Position numbers and translations under genes: made by a program
The notes under the pieces: generated by a model
Databases searched by the model: none
Told to the model about the DNA's origin: nothing
The model's input: only the letters and a program-made list of their open reading frames with translations
In this document: piece by piece, positions 10,355 to 19,490 of the stretch
How the letters are laid out: every line of letters starts with the position of its first letter
How positions within the stretch are numbered: the first letter of the stretch is position 1
NCBI RefSeq assembly: GCF_000938255.1
Contig: NZ_JYMR01000013.1
Location: forward strand, 62,001-126,000
Origin: Bradyrhizobium sp. LTSP849
GTDB taxonomy: Bacteria; Pseudomonadota; Alphaproteobacteria; Rhizobiales; Xanthobacteraceae
Direction: 5' to 3'
Length of the DNA: 64,000 nucleotides

Positions 10355-10606
10355 ATGCAAACATTCAAGGTGGCCGCTGACGGACAAGTGACGCTGACCG
10401 CCGAGTTGCTTGAGCACCTTGGTGTGCAGCCGGGCGATAGGCTCGTTGCAAGTGAACTTCCGAATGGAAGCGTCGAATTGAGAGCAGCCCCAAGGGGCAA
10501 GATTTCAGACGCTTTTGGCTTCTTGCACACGCAGAGGCAGGGCCCTCCTCTCTCGATCGAGGAGATCAATGAAATTATAGCTGCGGGATGGGCGGGCGAG
10601 CGGTAG
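10355..10606 (+). CDS. AbrB/MazE/SpoVT-type DNA-binding protein, orphan antitoxin-like
   Basis: 83 residues. Residues 1-45 follow the swapped-hairpin AbrB pattern (VAADGQVTLTAELLEHLGVQPGDRLVASELPNGSVEL). The tail ISDAFGFLH...PPLSIEEINEIIAAGWAG resembles the C-terminal segment by which VapB/MazE-type antitoxins hold a toxin. No PIN or MazF-like toxin gene follows: the next gene, 92 bp on, encodes an exported metallo-beta-lactamase-fold protein. It could be a solitary regulator or a leftover antitoxin. Confidence 0.7.
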   Translation: MQTFKVAADGQVTLTAELLEHLGVQPGDRLVASELPNGSVELRAAPRGKISDAFGFLHTQRQGPPLSIEEINEIIAAGWAGER

Positions 10607-10698
10607 ACCTGCGGCACTGACGCGCTGTTGATCCTGATCTGTTGGCGATGTGCTGCATTGCACGTTAGACTTTCCCGAGCGTCATCGGGGACGGATCT

Positions 10699-11511
10699 AT
10701 GTGGCGACTTGTTTCGGCGGTTCTGGCGCTGTTCGGCGCAACTCTCTCCCCTGCCCTCGCCCAGCAGCCTCAGCGCAGCGAATGCCTGGCGATGGCGAAC
10801 GCCGCGCCCCGCGCGATGCCGGTCGCCTTCCGGCAGGCGGCAACCTCGGCCGAGGTCGAGATCACCTATGCCGGTCATTCCACCTATTTCATCGACACGC
10901 CGGGCGGGGTGCGCATCGCGACCGATTATAGCGGCGCCTATCAGATCGGCCGACTGCCCGACGTCGTCACCATGAACCGGGCCCACAGCACCCACTACTC
11001 GCTAAATCCCGACAAGCGCATTCCTCATGTGCTGCATGGCTGGGGCGAGGACGGCAAGCCGGCGGTGGTCTCGGAACGCATCGGCGACACCTTGATCCGC
11101 AACGTCACGACCGACATACGCCGCTATTTCGGCGATGATTCCGGCACCGACATGATCCGCGACGGCAACTCGATCTTCATCTTCGAGGTCGCGGGCCTCT
11201 GCATCGGCCATCTCGGCCATCTCCACCACAAGCTCGACGACAGCCATTTCGCGCAGATCGGGCGGCTCGACATCGTGATGGTGCCGATCGACGGCACCTA
11301 CACCATGTCGCTCGACGGCGTCTCGGAGATCACCAAGCGGCTGCGCGCCTCGGTGGTGCTGCCGATGCACCGCTTCGCCACCCCGCTCGACGAGTTCATG
11401 CGCCTGATCGGTCAGCAGTTCGAGATCGACCGCCGTACCGAGCGTTCCTTGCGGATCTCGCGGGATACGTTGCCGTCGACGCCGACTGTGATCATCCTCG
11501 ACGGAGTCTGA
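10699..11511 (+). CDS. Exported metallo-beta-lactamase-fold (UlaG-like) protein
   Basis: 270 residues with a signal peptide (about 21 residues, ends SPALAQ). The fold is suggested by ITYAGHSTYFIDTPGGVRIATDYSG, MNRAHSTHYS, GLCIGHLGHLHH and VVLPMHRF, which match the beta-lactamase-like fold of UlaG/YycJ-type hydrolases. The usual HxHxDH metal motif is altered to AHSTHYS, so zinc-dependent hydrolysis is not certain. Periplasmic; substrate unknown. It stands alone. Confidence 0.7.
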   Translation: MWRLVSAVLALFGATLSPALAQQPQRSECLAMANAAPRAMPVAFRQAATSAEVEITYAGHSTYFIDTPGGVRIATDYSGAYQIGRLPDVVTMNRAHSTHYSLNPDKRIPHVLHGWGEDGKPAVVSERIGDTLIRNVTTDIRRYFGDDSGTDMIRDGNSIFIFEVAGLCIGHLGHLHHKLDDSHFAQIGRLDIVMVPIDGTYTMSLDGVSEITKRLRASVVLPMHRFATPLDEFMRLIGQQFEIDRRTERSLRISRDTLPSTPTVIILDGV

Positions 11512-11637
11512 CGCCCAGGAACTGGCAACCGCGCCCGCTGTGCTCGCACCGATGGGCGCGGTTGCGCGGCACGCGCTGCTGCGTACGCAGACAAGGTGCT
11601 AGGCTTCCTCCACAAAACATGAGGGGAGCGAACGCCA

Positions 11638-12690
11638 ATGGCTGCAAGTGGTCTACCCGCCAACACGAGCGGGCTTTTCGTCGACCCGCGCGAGGACTGG
11701 CTCGCGCTGCATCAGGAGGAGATCATCGATCCCTTGCGGCCGATCGTCGATCCCCATCACCATCTCTGGAATCGCGGCCATCGCTATCTGATCGAGGAGA
11801 TGGCGGCCGATATCGCCTCCGGCCACAACATCATCGCCACCGTCTATGTCGACTGCCGCTCGATGTACCGCGCACATGGGCCCGAGGCGTTCCGGCCGGT
11901 GGGCGAGGTCGAGTTCGCCAACGGCGTCGCTGCGATGAGCGCGAGCGGTGCTTACGGCACGGCCGCGATCTGCGCCGGCATCGTCAGCCATGTGAACCTC
12001 TTGCTCGGCGATGCGGCCAAGCCGGTGCTGGAGGCGGAGATCGCCGCCGGCAACGGCCGCTTCCGCGGCATAAGGCATTCCTCGGCCTGGGATGAAGATC
12101 CCGCCGTCGCCGGCATGTATGCGAACAGGCCGAAGGGGCTTTTGCAGGATCCGACTTTCCGCAAGGGCTTTGCCTGCCTCGCGCCGCTTGGCCTGAGCTT
12201 CGATGCCTGGCTGTTTCATCCGCAGATCGGCGAGCTGACCGAACTTGCGCGTGCCTTCCCCGACACCAAAATCGTGCTCGACCATTGCGGCGGACCGGCT
12301 GGCGTTGGCCGGTTCGCGGGGCGGCGCGAGGAGGTGTTTCCGCAATGGCGCGCCTCGATCCGCGAGATCGCGACATGCGAGAATGTGGTGGTCAAGCTCG
12401 GCGGGCTCGCGATGTGCCTGCTCGGCTATGACTTCCATCTGCGCGCGAGGCCGCCATCATCCGAGGAGCTTGCCGCCGCCTGGCGACCCTATATCGAGAC
12501 CTGCATCGAGGCGTTCGGGCCAAAGCGCGCGATGTTCGAGAGCAATTTTCCGCCGGACAAGGGCCAGTGCAGCTATCAGGTGATCTTCAACGCCTTCAAG
12601 CGCATTGCAGCGCCCTTGAGCGAGCCTGAGAAGACCGCGCTGTTCTCGCAGACAGCGACGGATGTCTACCGGCTTGAACTGCCGTCATGA
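11638..12690 (+). CDS. Amidohydrolase-family TIM-barrel hydrolase (COG3618)
   Basis: 350 residues. The metal-binding opening IVDPHHHLW near residue 37, TVYVDCRSMY, GIRHSSAWDED, TKIVLDHCGGP and the C-terminal MFESNFPPDK are the family's usual blocks, as in 2-pyrone-4,6-dicarboxylate lactonase and fuconolactone hydrolases. The start has AGGGGAGCG just upstream. It probably opens a lactone or cleaves a C-N/C-O bond in a catabolic pathway. The substrate is not shown by the neighbours. Confidence 0.85.
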   Translation: MAASGLPANTSGLFVDPREDWLALHQEEIIDPLRPIVDPHHHLWNRGHRYLIEEMAADIASGHNIIATVYVDCRSMYRAHGPEAFRPVGEVEFANGVAAMSASGAYGTAAICAGIVSHVNLLLGDAAKPVLEAEIAAGNGRFRGIRHSSAWDEDPAVAGMYANRPKGLLQDPTFRKGFACLAPLGLSFDAWLFHPQIGELTELARAFPDTKIVLDHCGGPAGVGRFAGRREEVFPQWRASIREIATCENVVVKLGGLAMCLLGYDFHLRARPPSSEELAAAWRPYIETCIEAFGPKRAMFESNFPPDKGQCSYQVIFNAFKRIAAPLSEPEKTALFSQTATDVYRLELPS

Positions 12691-12699
12691 CGCGAAAGA

Positions 12700-12725
12700 G
12701 GGGCCGGGATGTTGGTCCCGTCCCC
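12700..12725. terminator. Hairpin between convergent genes
   Basis: An inverted repeat of 10 bp with one mismatch (GGGGCCGGGA / TCCCGTCCCC, six-base loop) lies between the convergent stops at 12690 and 12764. There is no clear T-run on either side, so its terminator role is tentative. Confidence 0.35.
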
Positions 12726-12763
12726 TCCTCCGTCGTGGCCGCTGGGAAGCGTCCTTGAAAAGG

Positions 12764-13219
12764 CTAGTTGGCACCCATCAGCGTCGCGGGGCGGCGCTCG
12801 CCGGGCGAGAGGAACATCCGCTTGAGCTTGTTGACGACGCGGACCATGAAGCCGATCAGCGCCGGGTTGGTCTTGCGGCAGAAGGCGATCTTCTTGACGT
12901 GGCCCTCGACATGCCATTTGGCGTGCGCGCCGTCGCGGAAGAAGATCACGTCGCCGACGCCGTAGCGCTTCGGCGGCATGTCGTCGCTCTCGAGCACGAT
13001 CGATCCTTCCAGGATCATGATGGTCTCGTCGAAATCGTAGTACCAATTGAAGCGGCCTTCGGTGCAGGACCAGATGATGGTCGAGGAGGTGCCGTCGGCG
13101 CTGGTCGACAGGATGTGCGAACGCGACACCGGGTTACCCTCGATGATCCAGGCCGGCTCAATTGGCCGCAGTTCCAGATCCACATTGCAACTACCGATTT
13201 CAATCAACGCGCGCGACAT
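12764..13219 (-). CDS. Cupin-domain protein
   Basis: 151 residues. The single cupin core reads YYDFDETIMILEGSIVLES...YGVGDVIFFRDGAHAKWHVEG, matching the Cupin_3 (DUF861) type, with the second motif in the GDVIFFRDGAHAKW segment. Only some of the usual metal-binding residues can be picked out (Glu in DETIMILEG, His in GAHAKW), so catalysis is unsure. Monocistronic and convergent with the amidohydrolase gene. Confidence 0.75.
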   Translation of the reverse strand: MSRALIEIGSCNVDLELRPIEPAWIIEGNPVSRSHILSTSADGTSSTIIWSCTEGRFNWYYDFDETIMILEGSIVLESDDMPPKRYGVGDVIFFRDGAHAKWHVEGHVKKIAFCRKTNPALIGFMVRVVNKLKRMFLSPGERRPATLMGAN

Positions 13220-13455
13220 CTGTTTCCCCAGGGGATAGAATAAGTATGCCCGGGGCGGACCCGGATTGTTTCAAAAGGTGTTGGGAACGCTAGTAGCCGG
13301 CTTTTAATTCTTTCTTACGCAGGCCCCGACAATCAGCCGCAAGTTGCATGCGCGAAGGGCCTAACGCCGCGATTTGCCTGCAAATTCGCGCATATGAACC
13401 CATCTTTTCCTGGGTGCGACAAAATGCGCGACACCACCAGGAAGGAGCCACGCCG

Positions 13456-14010
13456 ATGCCCCTCAGCCCGGAGAGCCTGAGCGCCAACAGCGAGGTCGTC
13501 ACACGGCTTGGGACCTTCGATGTCGCCTTCGAGCCGGACGAAGAGCCCTGGTTCACCATCGACGGCATCGAAAGTCCCCGGCAGATCGGCAGCGACGGCT
13601 CCGGCGGCGCCTTCGTGCTGCTGCCGTCCCAGGAAGTGCTCTACGTCTCATCCGAAGGCCGCGCCGGGATCATCGCCGACAGTTTCGAGGCGTTCGTCCA
13701 GCTCGTCGTCGCCCGCCCCTATTGGCTGGACATCCTCAAATTCTCCGCCGGCGGCGACCTCGCGGAGATGCGGCGCGCGGCCCACGCGCTGGAGACCACG
13801 CTCGATGATAAGGATGAGGTCAACGAGGCCCGCGCGGACATGCGCCGAGCGCTCGACCTGCCGCAACCGGATGATCCGGTTGGTGCGCTTTACGAGGCGG
13901 TCGCGGCTTCCGACGCCATCGTACGGACCACCGACGGCAGTCCGTTCACGACGCTATTCAACCGCTTCAGCATCGACAGCAATCCGATGCTGCGCAACGC
14001 GGCGGCGTGA
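13456..14010 (+). CDS. Hypothetical protein, possible SUKH/SMI1-KNR4 relative
   Basis: 184 residues from MPLSPESLSA, chosen because GAAGGAG lies about 9 bp upstream; the frame is open further upstream without a site. The middle (FVLLPSQEVLYVSSEGRAGIIADSFEAFVQLVVARPYWLDILKF) resembles the end of SUKH-fold proteins, where a beta-strand readout of gene-product state is followed by a helix and a conserved W. No toxin gene is adjacent. I do not assign a function. Confidence 0.6.
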   Translation: MPLSPESLSANSEVVTRLGTFDVAFEPDEEPWFTIDGIESPRQIGSDGSGGAFVLLPSQEVLYVSSEGRAGIIADSFEAFVQLVVARPYWLDILKFSAGGDLAEMRRAAHALETTLDDKDEVNEARADMRRALDLPQPDDPVGALYEAVAASDAIVRTTDGSPFTTLFNRFSIDSNPMLRNAAA

Positions 14011-14027
14011 GGGGAAGTCTTAAATTT

Positions 14028-14076
14028 GCGCATGATCTAGTCCGAAAACCGGTTCCCACTTTTCGGGATCATGCGC
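14028..14076. repeat. Palindromic repeat (GCGCATGATC...GATCATGCGC type)
   Basis: A 49-bp element with outer arms GCGCATGATC and GATCATGCGC and inner complementary CCGAAAA / TTTTCGG. This sequence type is widespread in Rhizobiales intergenic regions. It sits between convergent stops at 14010 and 14078 and may double as a terminator. Confidence 0.75.
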
Positions 14077-14077
14077 G

Positions 14078-15334
14078 TTACTTCGCCCACTCGCCCTTGC
14101 GGAACACCGGCTCCTTGCTGCCGTCGGCCAGGATGCCGTCGATATCGGTCTCGGCCGAGCCGATCATCCAGTCGATATGGATCAGGCTCTGGTTGCCGCC
14201 TTGCGCCGCGATCTGCTGCGGGGTGAGCTGCGCGCCGTTGACGAAGCATTTCGAATAGCACTGGCCGAGCGCGATGTGAGACGCCGCGTTCTCGTCGAAC
14301 AGCGTGTTGTAGAACAACAGCCCGCTCTGCGAGATCGGCGAGGAATGCGGCACCAGCGCCACTTCGCCGAGCCGGCGCGACCCTTCGTCGGTGTCGAGCA
14401 CCTTGTTCAGCACCTCTTCGCCGCGGGAGGCCTTGGCGTCGACGATCCGGCCATCCTCGAAGCGCACCGCGATGTTGTCGATCAGCGTGCCCTGGTAGGA
14501 CAGCGGCTTCGAGCTCACGACATGGCCTTCGACGCGCCGGCAATGCGGCGTGGTGAAGACCTCTTCGGTCGGGATATTGGCGTTGCAGCTGATGCCGTTC
14601 TTGGACAACGAGGCGCCGCCCTCCCATTCATGGCCGTCAGCGAGCCCGATGGTGAGATTGGTGCCCGGGCCGGTGTAATGCAGGGCGCGGAAGCGCTTGC
14701 CGTTCAGCCAATTGGTTCGCTCGCGCAGCACCGCATTGTGGCTGGCCCAATTGGCCGGCGCGTCCTCGCGATCGACGCGGGACGCCGCAAAGATCGCGTC
14801 CGCGAGCTTGCCGATCGCAACGTCTTCGGGATCGTCAGGAAACACCAACTTGGCCCAGGCCGCGCTCGGATAGGCAATGATGTTCCAGTTGGTGTCGAAA
14901 TTGACGATCTTTTCCAGCGCCGGCTGATAGGCCATGGAATTGGCCTTGCTGGCGCGCGCGACCTTGGAAGCATCTTCACCCGACAGCAGCATCGGATTGT
15001 CGCCGACGATGGCGAGACGCGCGGTGTTGTTCGAGAACGCTTTGGCCATGCCCTCGTAGAGCCAGTTGGCGGCGCGATCAAAACTGTTGTCGTGGCCGTG
15101 GCGATAGCGCGCCAGCGTCATCTCCTCGTCGGAGAGAATCGGCGTCACGATGCCCGCACCCGCCTTGTAGGCATGCACGGCGATTCGCCGCACCAGCGGC
15201 AGCGCGATCGCCGGCGCCGTCAAAAGAAGGTCCTGTCCCGGCCGCAAGCCCAATCCCACCTTCACCGCCACCTCGGCCAGCCGGTCGAGTTTCACGGGAT
15301 CGATGGGCGTGGCGGAATTGCGGTGATCAGTCAT
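14078..15334 (-). CDS. M29-family aminopeptidase (aminopeptidase T-like)
   Basis: 418 residues, the normal length. Family blocks: NIPTEEVFTTPHCRRVEGHV, EDGRIVDAKASRGEEVL, GSRRLGEVALVPHSSPIS, LFYNTLFDENAASHIALGQCY and HIDWMIGSAETDIDG; the Glu, His and Asp residues in these bind the metal pair. A cytosolic metallo-exopeptidase that removes N-terminal residues from peptides. No operon partner; the gap to the lyase gene upstream is ~110 bp. Confidence 0.9.
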   Translation of the reverse strand: MTDHRNSATPIDPVKLDRLAEVAVKVGLGLRPGQDLLLTAPAIALPLVRRIAVHAYKAGAGIVTPILSDEEMTLARYRHGHDNSFDRAANWLYEGMAKAFSNNTARLAIVGDNPMLLSGEDASKVARASKANSMAYQPALEKIVNFDTNWNIIAYPSAAWAKLVFPDDPEDVAIGKLADAIFAASRVDREDAPANWASHNAVLRERTNWLNGKRFRALHYTGPGTNLTIGLADGHEWEGGASLSKNGISCNANIPTEEVFTTPHCRRVEGHVVSSKPLSYQGTLIDNIAVRFEDGRIVDAKASRGEEVLNKVLDTDEGSRRLGEVALVPHSSPISQSGLLFYNTLFDENAASHIALGQCYSKCFVNGAQLTPQQIAAQGGNQSLIHIDWMIGSAETDIDGILADGSKEPVFRKGEWAK

Positions 15335-15447
15335 GCGGGGTCCTCTGCCGAACGTCTGTGATTCAATCTAAGTCTAGCATCACGAGACACAAGTGCGCGA
15401 GCGTCTTGGGGCCAGCGAAAGATACGCAGTTTCACGCATCTTGGTTT

Positions 15448-16809
15448 TCAACGCGTTGCCGATTTCAGCACCCGGTCGACCATGGCGGGCGCAAGGCCAA
15501 GGTAATTTTTCGGTGAAGTCAGCGCCTCGATGCTTGCGCGGTCGATTTGGGCCGTGACGCGCGGATCGGCCGACAGCGCATCCGCCAGCGTCAAACCCTT
15601 CTCGTTGGCGAGCCGGCAGGCGTCATAGACGACGTCATGCGCCTCCTGGCGCCCGATCTGTGGCGCGAGCCCCATCATGACCGCTTCGGCCACAATCAGA
15701 CCGCGACTAAGGGCGAGATTGTCGTTCATCTTGGTCTCGTCCACGATGAGGCCCCCAAGCGCGAACTTGGCCTGGTGCAGGGAGCCTGCGGTCAGCACGA
15801 AACTCTCGGGGATCGCGATCCATTCGGCGTGCCACGGACCGGTGGCACGCTCGAAATCCTGCACCATCGCATCCAGCATCAGCCCCGCGTGCTGGCGCAC
15901 CGCCTTGGAGGCCGCGAGCATCAGCTCCGAGGAGATCGGGTTGCGCTTCTGCGGCATGGTCGAGGAGGCGCCGCGGCCCTTGACGAAGGGCTCGTAGACC
16001 TCGGCGAATTCGGTCGAGGCCATGATCATGATGTCGAGCGCGATCTTGCCGAGCGAGCCCGTGACGAGCGCGAGGAAGTTCACGGCTTCGGCAAAGCCGT
16101 CGCGCGCGACGTGCCAGGTCGAGGCGGGAACACCGAGCTTCAGCTCGGCGCAGAGCGCTTCCTGCACCTCAAAACCTTTGTTGCCGAGGGAGGCCAGCGT
16201 GCCGGCGGCGCCGGCGAACTGGCCGACCAGCACGCGCGGCTTCAATTGCGCGAGACGCTCGGCGTGGCGATCGAACATCGCAAGCCAGATCGCGGTCTTG
16301 TAGCCGAACGTCACCGGCAGCGCCTGCTGGAGATGGGTGCGGCCGGCCATTGGCGTGTCGCGATGGCGCTCGGAGAGGTCAGCAAGGATTTTACGCAGCT
16401 CGGCGATGTCGCGTTCGATGATCTCGAAGGCGGCGCGCAGTTGCAGGACCACGGCGGTGTCCATGATGTCCTGCGTCGTTGCGCCCCAATGCACGTAGCG
16501 GCCCGCCTCACCGCATTGCTTCACCATCTGATGCACCAGCGGCAGGATCGGATAGCCGACGATGTCAGTCTCCTGCCGCAACAGCTCGAAATCGAGCGCG
16601 GCGACATTCGTCCGCGCCGCGATCGCGTCGGCGGCCTCCTGCGGGATCACGCCGCATCGTGCTTCCGCCTTGGCCAGCGCCACCTCGACCTCAGCATAAC
16701 GTGCCACCAGCGCGACGTCGGAGAACACCTCCCGCATCTGCGGCGTGCCGAAGGCGTCGCGGAAGAGGATGGAATCGAGCACGGTGGTCGAAGCGGGAAA
16801 GGCGGTCAT
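15448..16809 (-). CDS. Fumarase/aspartase-superfamily lyase (PcaB/adenylosuccinate-lyase-like)
   Basis: 453 residues. Superfamily blocks visible: VHWGATTQDIMDTA, AGRTHLQQALPVTFGYK and the signature loop SSTMPQKRNPISSE. The PQKRNP form and length suit 3-carboxy-cis,cis-muconate cycloisomerase (beta-ketoadipate pathway, protocatechuate branch) and related lyases better than purine PurB. No other pca gene is adjacent, so the substrate could be another carboxylic acid. Cytosolic homotetramer expected. Confidence 0.8.
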   Translation of the reverse strand: MTAFPASTTVLDSILFRDAFGTPQMREVFSDVALVARYAEVEVALAKAEARCGVIPQEAADAIAARTNVAALDFELLRQETDIVGYPILPLVHQMVKQCGEAGRYVHWGATTQDIMDTAVVLQLRAAFEIIERDIAELRKILADLSERHRDTPMAGRTHLQQALPVTFGYKTAIWLAMFDRHAERLAQLKPRVLVGQFAGAAGTLASLGNKGFEVQEALCAELKLGVPASTWHVARDGFAEAVNFLALVTGSLGKIALDIMIMASTEFAEVYEPFVKGRGASSTMPQKRNPISSELMLAASKAVRQHAGLMLDAMVQDFERATGPWHAEWIAIPESFVLTAGSLHQAKFALGGLIVDETKMNDNLALSRGLIVAEAVMMGLAPQIGRQEAHDVVYDACRLANEKGLTLADALSADPRVTAQIDRASIEALTSPKNYLGLAPAMVDRVLKSATR

Positions 16810-16903
16810 GGGCGTTTCTTTATGGCTGGCGTTTCGTGTGGAGCCAGCTTACGCAGGCCGCGGTGTTCGGCAATGGACATTCACAGTTCGTCACACATTC
16901 AGT

Positions 16904-17031
16904 GTCGTCCTGGCGAAAGCCAGGACCCATTATCTCAGGTAGAAGTTTGGCGAAGACTCGATGCTCGGTACTGCTACCGTCCCTCAATCGATAGATTCCG
17001 CGGTATGGGTCCTGGCTTTCGCCAGGACGAC
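16904..17031. repeat. Palindromic repeat (GTCGTCCTGGCGAAAGCCAGGAC type)
   Basis: About 128 bp with ends GTCGTCCTGGCGAAAGCCAG and its near complement CTGGCTTTCGCCAGGACGAC. A second copy is at 42314. It fills part of the 450-bp gap between 16810 and 17259; I see no gene in that gap. Confidence 0.75.
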
Positions 17032-17065
17032 GTAGGAGGAGATTGCGTGCTACTGCCTCAACGCC

Positions 17066-17151
17066 GTCATTGCGAGGAGCTCTTGCGGCGAAGCAATCCA
17101 GACTGTCTCCGCGGAAAAATTCCGGATTGCTTCGCTGCGCTTCGCAATGAC
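17066..17151. repeat. Palindromic repeat (GTCATTGCGAGGAGC type)
   Basis: About 86 bp: GTCATTGCGAGGAGC...GCGAAGCAATCC at the left and GGATTGCTTCGCTGCGC...CGCAATGAC at the right. This type is common in Bradyrhizobium intergenic DNA. It lies immediately after another repeat family member, so two families are stacked in one gap. Confidence 0.7.
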
Positions 17152-17259
17152 AGCGGCGCGAGTCTCCTTTCTGTCCAAATTTTAATTCAGCGCACTTCTC
17201 GAGTTGCACTATCACTTGGACTGCGGCGCGCAGAGCCGCCGCATGACGAGGAGACCACA

Positions 17260-17661
17260 ATGTTGAAATCGTTTCGCTTCGTTGCTGGAGCTTGTCTGCT
17301 TGCGGGCCTGTCGGCAGCAACACTGACTGAAGCATCGGCGGCGCCGATCGGTCAGCCGCTCGCAATGACGCAGTCTGCGCCCAATCAGATCGAACAAGTG
17401 CGCTGGTACGGGCATCGTGGCTGGGGCGGCGGCGCGTTCGTCGGCGGCCTCGCAGCCGGCGCGATCATCGGCGGCGCGGTCGCTGCGCCCTACTATTACG
17501 GCTCACCTTATTATTACGGGCCGGGCTATCCGCCCCCGCCCGTCGCCTATGGACCGCCGCCGGAGGGCGACGTGCAGTACTGCATGCAGCGCTACAAGTC
17601 GTACAATCCGAACACCGGCATGTATCTCGGCAACGATGGTCGGCGCCATCCCTGCCCATGA
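17260..17661 (+). CDS. BA14K-family exported protein
   Basis: 133 residues from the ATG preceded by GACGAGGAG. Signal peptide of ~28 residues (ends ASAAP), then a Gly/Ala-rich membrane-like segment (GGAFVGGLAAGAIIGGAVAAP), a Tyr/Pro/Gly-rich linker and the C-terminal BA14K domain VQYCMQRYKSYNPNTGMYLGNDGRRHPCP with its two Cys. The family was first known as a Brucella lectin-like immunoreactive protein and is abundant in Rhizobiales. Role unknown. Confidence 0.85.
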   Translation: MLKSFRFVAGACLLAGLSAATLTEASAAPIGQPLAMTQSAPNQIEQVRWYGHRGWGGGAFVGGLAAGAIIGGAVAAPYYYGSPYYYGPGYPPPPVAYGPPPEGDVQYCMQRYKSYNPNTGMYLGNDGRRHPCP

Positions 17662-17880
17662 TGACTGTCACGGCATCCGGGTCACGCCCGGATGCCGCGA
17701 CAATTTGACCGACACGCGCCACATTCTAATTCAGGTTGTATTCCTCCCCGCAAATGGCATAGCAGCCATCCTGCTGTTGCGATGAACCGGACCGACTTCC
17801 CGGCGGACTCACAGACTCGGTTCGAAATCCATTTTGATTTCATGATTGCCTGATGTCGTAGTGAGGTCTGAGTTTTCGAC

Positions 17881-19437
17881 GTGCAGTTTTTGTTCCGGGA
17901 TCACCTTCTCGATACCGACCGGCGCGAGCTGAGCCGCGAGCAGGTTCCTGTGTCCGTGGAACCGCAGGTTTTCGACCTGGTCGTGCACCTCATGGAAAAT
18001 CGCGACCGGGTGGTCAGCAAGGACGAGCTGATCGACAAGATCTGGCACGGCCGCAGCGTTTCCGAATCCACCCTGACCAGCCGGATCAACGCGGCGCGCA
18101 AGGCGGTCGGCGATAATGGCGCGAACCAGGCAGTGATCCGCACCATCGCGCGCAAGGGTTTTCGCTTCGTCGGCAACGTCGAGACCAAGCTCGGTGCGGC
18201 GGCGGAACCGAGCCGCAGCGTCACTGCGCCGCAGGTCACGCTCGCGCTGCCCGACCGGCCCGCGATTGCCGTGCTGCCCTTCACCAATATGAGCGGCGAC
18301 CGCGAGCAGGACTATTTCTCCGACGGGATCAGCGAGGACATCATCACCGCGCTGTCCAAGCTGCGCTGGTTCTTCGTCGTCGCGCGCAACTCCTCCTTCG
18401 TCTACAAGGGCCGCGCCGTGCACATCCACGAGATCGCGCGCGAACTCGGCGTGTGCTACGTGGTCGAAGGCAGCGTACGGCGGAGCGGCGATCGCGTGCG
18501 CATCTCCGCGCAGCTCAACGACGTCTCGACCGGCAGCCATCTCTGGGCAGAGCGCTACGACCGCGATCTCGCCGACATTTTTGCCGTGCAGGACGAGATC
18601 ACCGAGGCAATCGTCGCCGCGATCGAGCCGCAGCTCTACGCTGCCGAGAATTTTCGCGCGCAGCAGAAACCGCCGGGCAGTCTGGACGCCTGGGGCCTCC
18701 TGATGCGCGCGCTGTCGCATTACTGGCGCATCACGCGCGAGGACAACGCAGTGGCACAAGCGCTGCTGGAAAAGGCGATCGCGATCGATCCCGCCTATGG
18801 CAAGGCGCTGGGCCTGCTCGCCACCAGCCATATCTTCGGCGCACATATGGGCTGGGCCGACATGGTCGCGACCGTCCCGGTTGCCGAACGCGCGGCGCTC
18901 GCGGCGGTGGAAGCCGATCGCGAGGATGCCTGGGCCCATTGCGGCCTCGGCTATACTTACCTGTTTCGCCGCCGCTTCGACGACGCGCTGGCGGAATTCG
19001 AACTGGCGCTGGAGCTCAATCCGAATTTCGCGATGGCGCACGCCTTTCTCGGCGTGACGCTGTGTTATGCGGGACGATGGCAGGATGGCGATGCCGCGGC
19101 GCGCCGCGCGCTGTGGCTCAGCCCGCGCGATCCGCTCGCGGCGATCTACTGTGGCGTCGCCGGCTATGCCCAGTTCATCGGTCACAATTACGAGGAAGCC
19201 ATGCAGATGGCGCGCGAATCGATGCGTCAGCGCGGCGATTTCGTCGGCGCACATCGCGTGCTGACGGCGGCCGCCGGCATGCTGGGTGATCGCGCACTTG
19301 CCGCTTCCGCGCTGGAAGGCTTGCGCCGCGCCCAGCCCGGCGTCTCACTCGCCTGGATCATGCGCGAGCTGCCGATGCTGCGGGACGAGGATCGCGGGCA
19401 TTATCTGGAAGGATTTAGGCGCGCGGGAATGAAATGA
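17881..19437 (+). CDS. Winged-helix regulator with TolB-like and TPR regions (first paralog)
   Basis: 518 residues with a GTG start; the start aligns residue for residue with the paralog at 20914 (MQFLF versus MRFLF). Residues ~1-100 are an OmpR/CadC-type winged helix (EPQVFDLVVHL, VSKDELIDKIWHGR, TSRINAARKAVGD, RKGFRFVG). Residues ~120-250 are the TolB_N/adenylate-cyclase-associated segment (AVLPFTNMSGDREQDYFSDGISEDIITAL). The rest is TPR-like helices. No catalytic cyclase domain and no clear membrane helix, so a soluble DNA-binding sensor is likely. It points towards the convergent GFA/mddA genes. Confidence 0.85.
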   Translation: MQFLFRDHLLDTDRRELSREQVPVSVEPQVFDLVVHLMENRDRVVSKDELIDKIWHGRSVSESTLTSRINAARKAVGDNGANQAVIRTIARKGFRFVGNVETKLGAAAEPSRSVTAPQVTLALPDRPAIAVLPFTNMSGDREQDYFSDGISEDIITALSKLRWFFVVARNSSFVYKGRAVHIHEIARELGVCYVVEGSVRRSGDRVRISAQLNDVSTGSHLWAERYDRDLADIFAVQDEITEAIVAAIEPQLYAAENFRAQQKPPGSLDAWGLLMRALSHYWRITREDNAVAQALLEKAIAIDPAYGKALGLLATSHIFGAHMGWADMVATVPVAERAALAAVEADREDAWAHCGLGYTYLFRRRFDDALAEFELALELNPNFAMAHAFLGVTLCYAGRWQDGDAAARRALWLSPRDPLAAIYCGVAGYAQFIGHNYEEAMQMARESMRQRGDFVGAHRVLTAAAGMLGDRALAASALEGLRRAQPGVSLAWIMRELPMLRDEDRGHYLEGFRRAGMK

Positions 19438-19440
19438 AAG

Positions 19441-19470
19441 CTTCCTCTCCCCGCTTGCGGGGAGAGGAAG
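19441..19470. repeat. Perfect short hairpin between convergent genes
   Basis: Two 14-base arms, CTTCCTCTCCCCGC and GCGGGGAGAGGAAG, separated by TT. It begins 3 bp after the regulator's stop and lies 20 bp before the stop of the convergent GFA gene. It is a half-copy of the repeat type seen at 813 and 27488 and could act as a two-way terminator. Confidence 0.65.
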
Positions 19471-19490
19471 AACTCCTACTCCTGTATCAT

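Noticed and set aside
15547..17259. Long plus-strand frame running into the BA14K gene
   Set aside because: Antisense to the lyase gene and then through two repeats; only the last 133 residues, with a signal peptide and BA14K domain, are protein-like.
17809..19254. 481-residue minus-strand frame opposite the first winged-helix regulator
   Set aside because: Shadow of the coding strand; a similar shadow exists at 20812-22131, as expected when the true genes are paralogs.
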